A DNA stretch of 6,565 nt from Bacteroidota bacterium. GTDB lineage: Bacteria > Bacteroidota > Bacteroidia > Bacteroidales > Lentimicrobiaceae. The notes beneath the pieces were generated by a model. The model made no database searches. It saw nothing but the letters and a program-made list of their open reading frames with translations, and had not been told where the DNA came from. The stretch spans positions 1-6,565 of the forward strand of contig JAEYXG010000374.1 in assembly GCA_023428585.1 (NCBI GenBank), written 5' to 3'. The translations under genes were made by a program, and so were the position numbers. Position 1 is the stretch's first letter. Each line of letters opens with the position of its first letter. Shown here one piece after another: positions 5,832 to 6,565 of the stretch.

Positions 5832-6565
5832 CTATTCCCTGTTGTTTTCCGTTTTCTTTTTGAATATTTCAAGAAGCGATTTAAATCCACCCGGCACAAT
5901 ATTCAGTTCTTCACGGGGTGGGATGGTGTCCGTTACAATGTACTTCAATGCCGGCCCCTTGATAGTGATCTCGGGTTTCAGCTTATCATATTCTTCCTGC
6001 GTAATCCATTCTTTGTTGAGCATCTTGCCGGAGACCAATGAATAGTAGCCGGCCAGATACTCGCGGAGGTTGCCCTCCTTGTCAAAGGAGTATTTGAAGA
6101 GCTTGGGGCGGGGCACGATGCTTGCAATATAGATACTTTCAGCCAGGGTGAGCTTTGAAACATCCTTATTGAAGTAAAAGTGGGCGGCTTCGTTTACACC
6201 GTAGGTAAGTGGGCCGGTTTCGATGATGTTCAGGTAAACCTCAAGCATTCTGTCCTTTGTAACCATCTGTCGGGATTCAATAAGCCATGTAATCAGCATT
6301 TCTTCAACCTTGCGGGTAATGTTCTTGTTTCGGTTGAGGAACACATTCTTCACGAGTTGCATGCTTATGGTACTACCACCACGGGCAAAGCGTTTTTCCT
6401 TGATGTTGGTGATGATGCTTGAGCGTATGGCATCGGGTATAAATCCGTTGTGACTGTAAAACTGCCCGTCCTCTGAGGTCATGATGGCATTTTTGAGATG
6501 TTCGGGTATCTGATCAAGTCTGCGGAAGTTGGGGTTTTCTTCACCAACCATGAATACCCTAACAG
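5832..6565 (-). CDS. Peptidoglycan transglycosylase, glycosyltransferase family 51 (5'-partial)
   Basis: This is the catalytic domain that polymerises lipid II into glycan strands at the periplasmic face of the inner membrane. Counting from the ATG at 6551, the conserved GT51 motifs appear in order. They are SEDGQFYSHNGF (26-37) with likely catalytic Glu27, GGSTISMQLVKN (58-69), RKVEE (80-84) with the likely second Glu84, KDRMLEVYLNIIETG (99-113), and YGVNEAAHFYF (117-127) followed by LTLAESIYIASIVPRP. There is no transpeptidase domain after it, so the enzyme is monofunctional at this end. The frame stays open upstream of that ATG to the window edge (Phe, Val, Arg, Val reading outwards), and no membrane anchor is visible. 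The ATG is therefore probably internal and the real N-terminus lies outside, either an MtgA-like anchor or a longer N-terminal region. The Lys/Asn-rich tail after residue 200 is ordinary. It is convergent with the DUF6448-like gene and unlikely to share its role. Confidence 0.9.
   Translation of the reverse strand, partial: VRVFMVGEENPNFRRLDQIPEHLKNAIMTSEDGQFYSHNGFIPDAIRSSIITNIKEKRFARGGSTISMQLVKNVFLNRNKNITRKVEEMLITWLIESRQMVTKDRMLEVYLNIIETGPLTYGVNEAAHFYFNKDVSKLTLAESIYIASIVPRPKLFKYSFDKEGNLREYLAGYYSLVSGKMLNKEWITQEEYDKLKPEITIKGPALKYIVTDTIPPREELNIVPGGFKSLLEIFKKKTENNRE

Noticed and set aside
5727..6041. 104-residue + strand frame overlapping the DUF6448-like stop by 4 bases, which looks like translational coupling
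   Set aside because: It starts with TTG, runs through the strong terminator hairpin, and is antisense to the conserved GT51 coding sequence. No domain is recognisable.
6180..6422. 80-residue + strand frame, and overlapping frames at 5842-6045 (+) and 5978-6163 (-)
   Set aside because: All lie within the conserved transglycosylase sequence in other frames; its motifs leave no doubt about the real frame.
1..6565. Mobile elements, CRISPR arrays, tRNA or rRNA genes
   Set aside because: No transposase or integrase motifs, regularly spaced repeats, cloverleaf-like segments or rRNA-like stretches were found by eye on either strand.

Overview
The window looks like Bacteroidota (Bacteroidetes), probably a Bacteroidia or Cytophagia-like environmental lineage. 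The reasons are: two exact TAnnTTTG promoter elements ahead of separately transcribed genes, little or no Shine-Dalgarno sequence before the starts, an AraC-type regulator with a seven-helix membrane domain (a class common in this phylum), and an RND metal pump whose C-terminal tail recalls the pump-outer-membrane-factor fusions known there. The assignment is inferred from these traits; no rRNA or other marker gene is present.

Positions 1-3691 hold the downstream part of a heavy-metal efflux operon on the + strand. The first gene encodes a CzcA/CusA-family RND pump; its first ~200 codons lie before the window. After 10 bases comes its periplasmic adaptor (CzcB/CusB-like), here a lipoprotein. 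The TM4 triad Asp-Asp-Glu of the pump matches the divalent-cation (Co/Zn/Cd/Ni) branch rather than the Cu/Ag branch. No outer-membrane factor gene is visible; it may lie upstream or elsewhere.

Positions 3691-4904 hold a terminator-like hairpin, a TAnnTTTG promoter and a 378-residue regulator with seven predicted membrane helices and a C-terminal AraC-type DNA-binding domain. It is a candidate sensor for the neighbouring genes, but its stimulus cannot be read from the sequence.

Positions 4905-5792 hold a 130-base intergenic region with several AGGTC repeats and a TAnnTTTG element, then a gene for an exported all-helical-looking protein that I recognise as DUF6448-like. Its predicted mature N-terminus is His-Cys-Asp and its C-terminus is His-rich. 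A strong hairpin terminator follows.

Positions 5832-6565, on the - strand and convergent, hold the C-terminal part of a glycosyltransferase family 51 peptidoglycan transglycosylase, which runs off the right edge. It is probably functionally separate from the metal genes. I saw no mobile elements, tRNA or rRNA genes, or CRISPR arrays.
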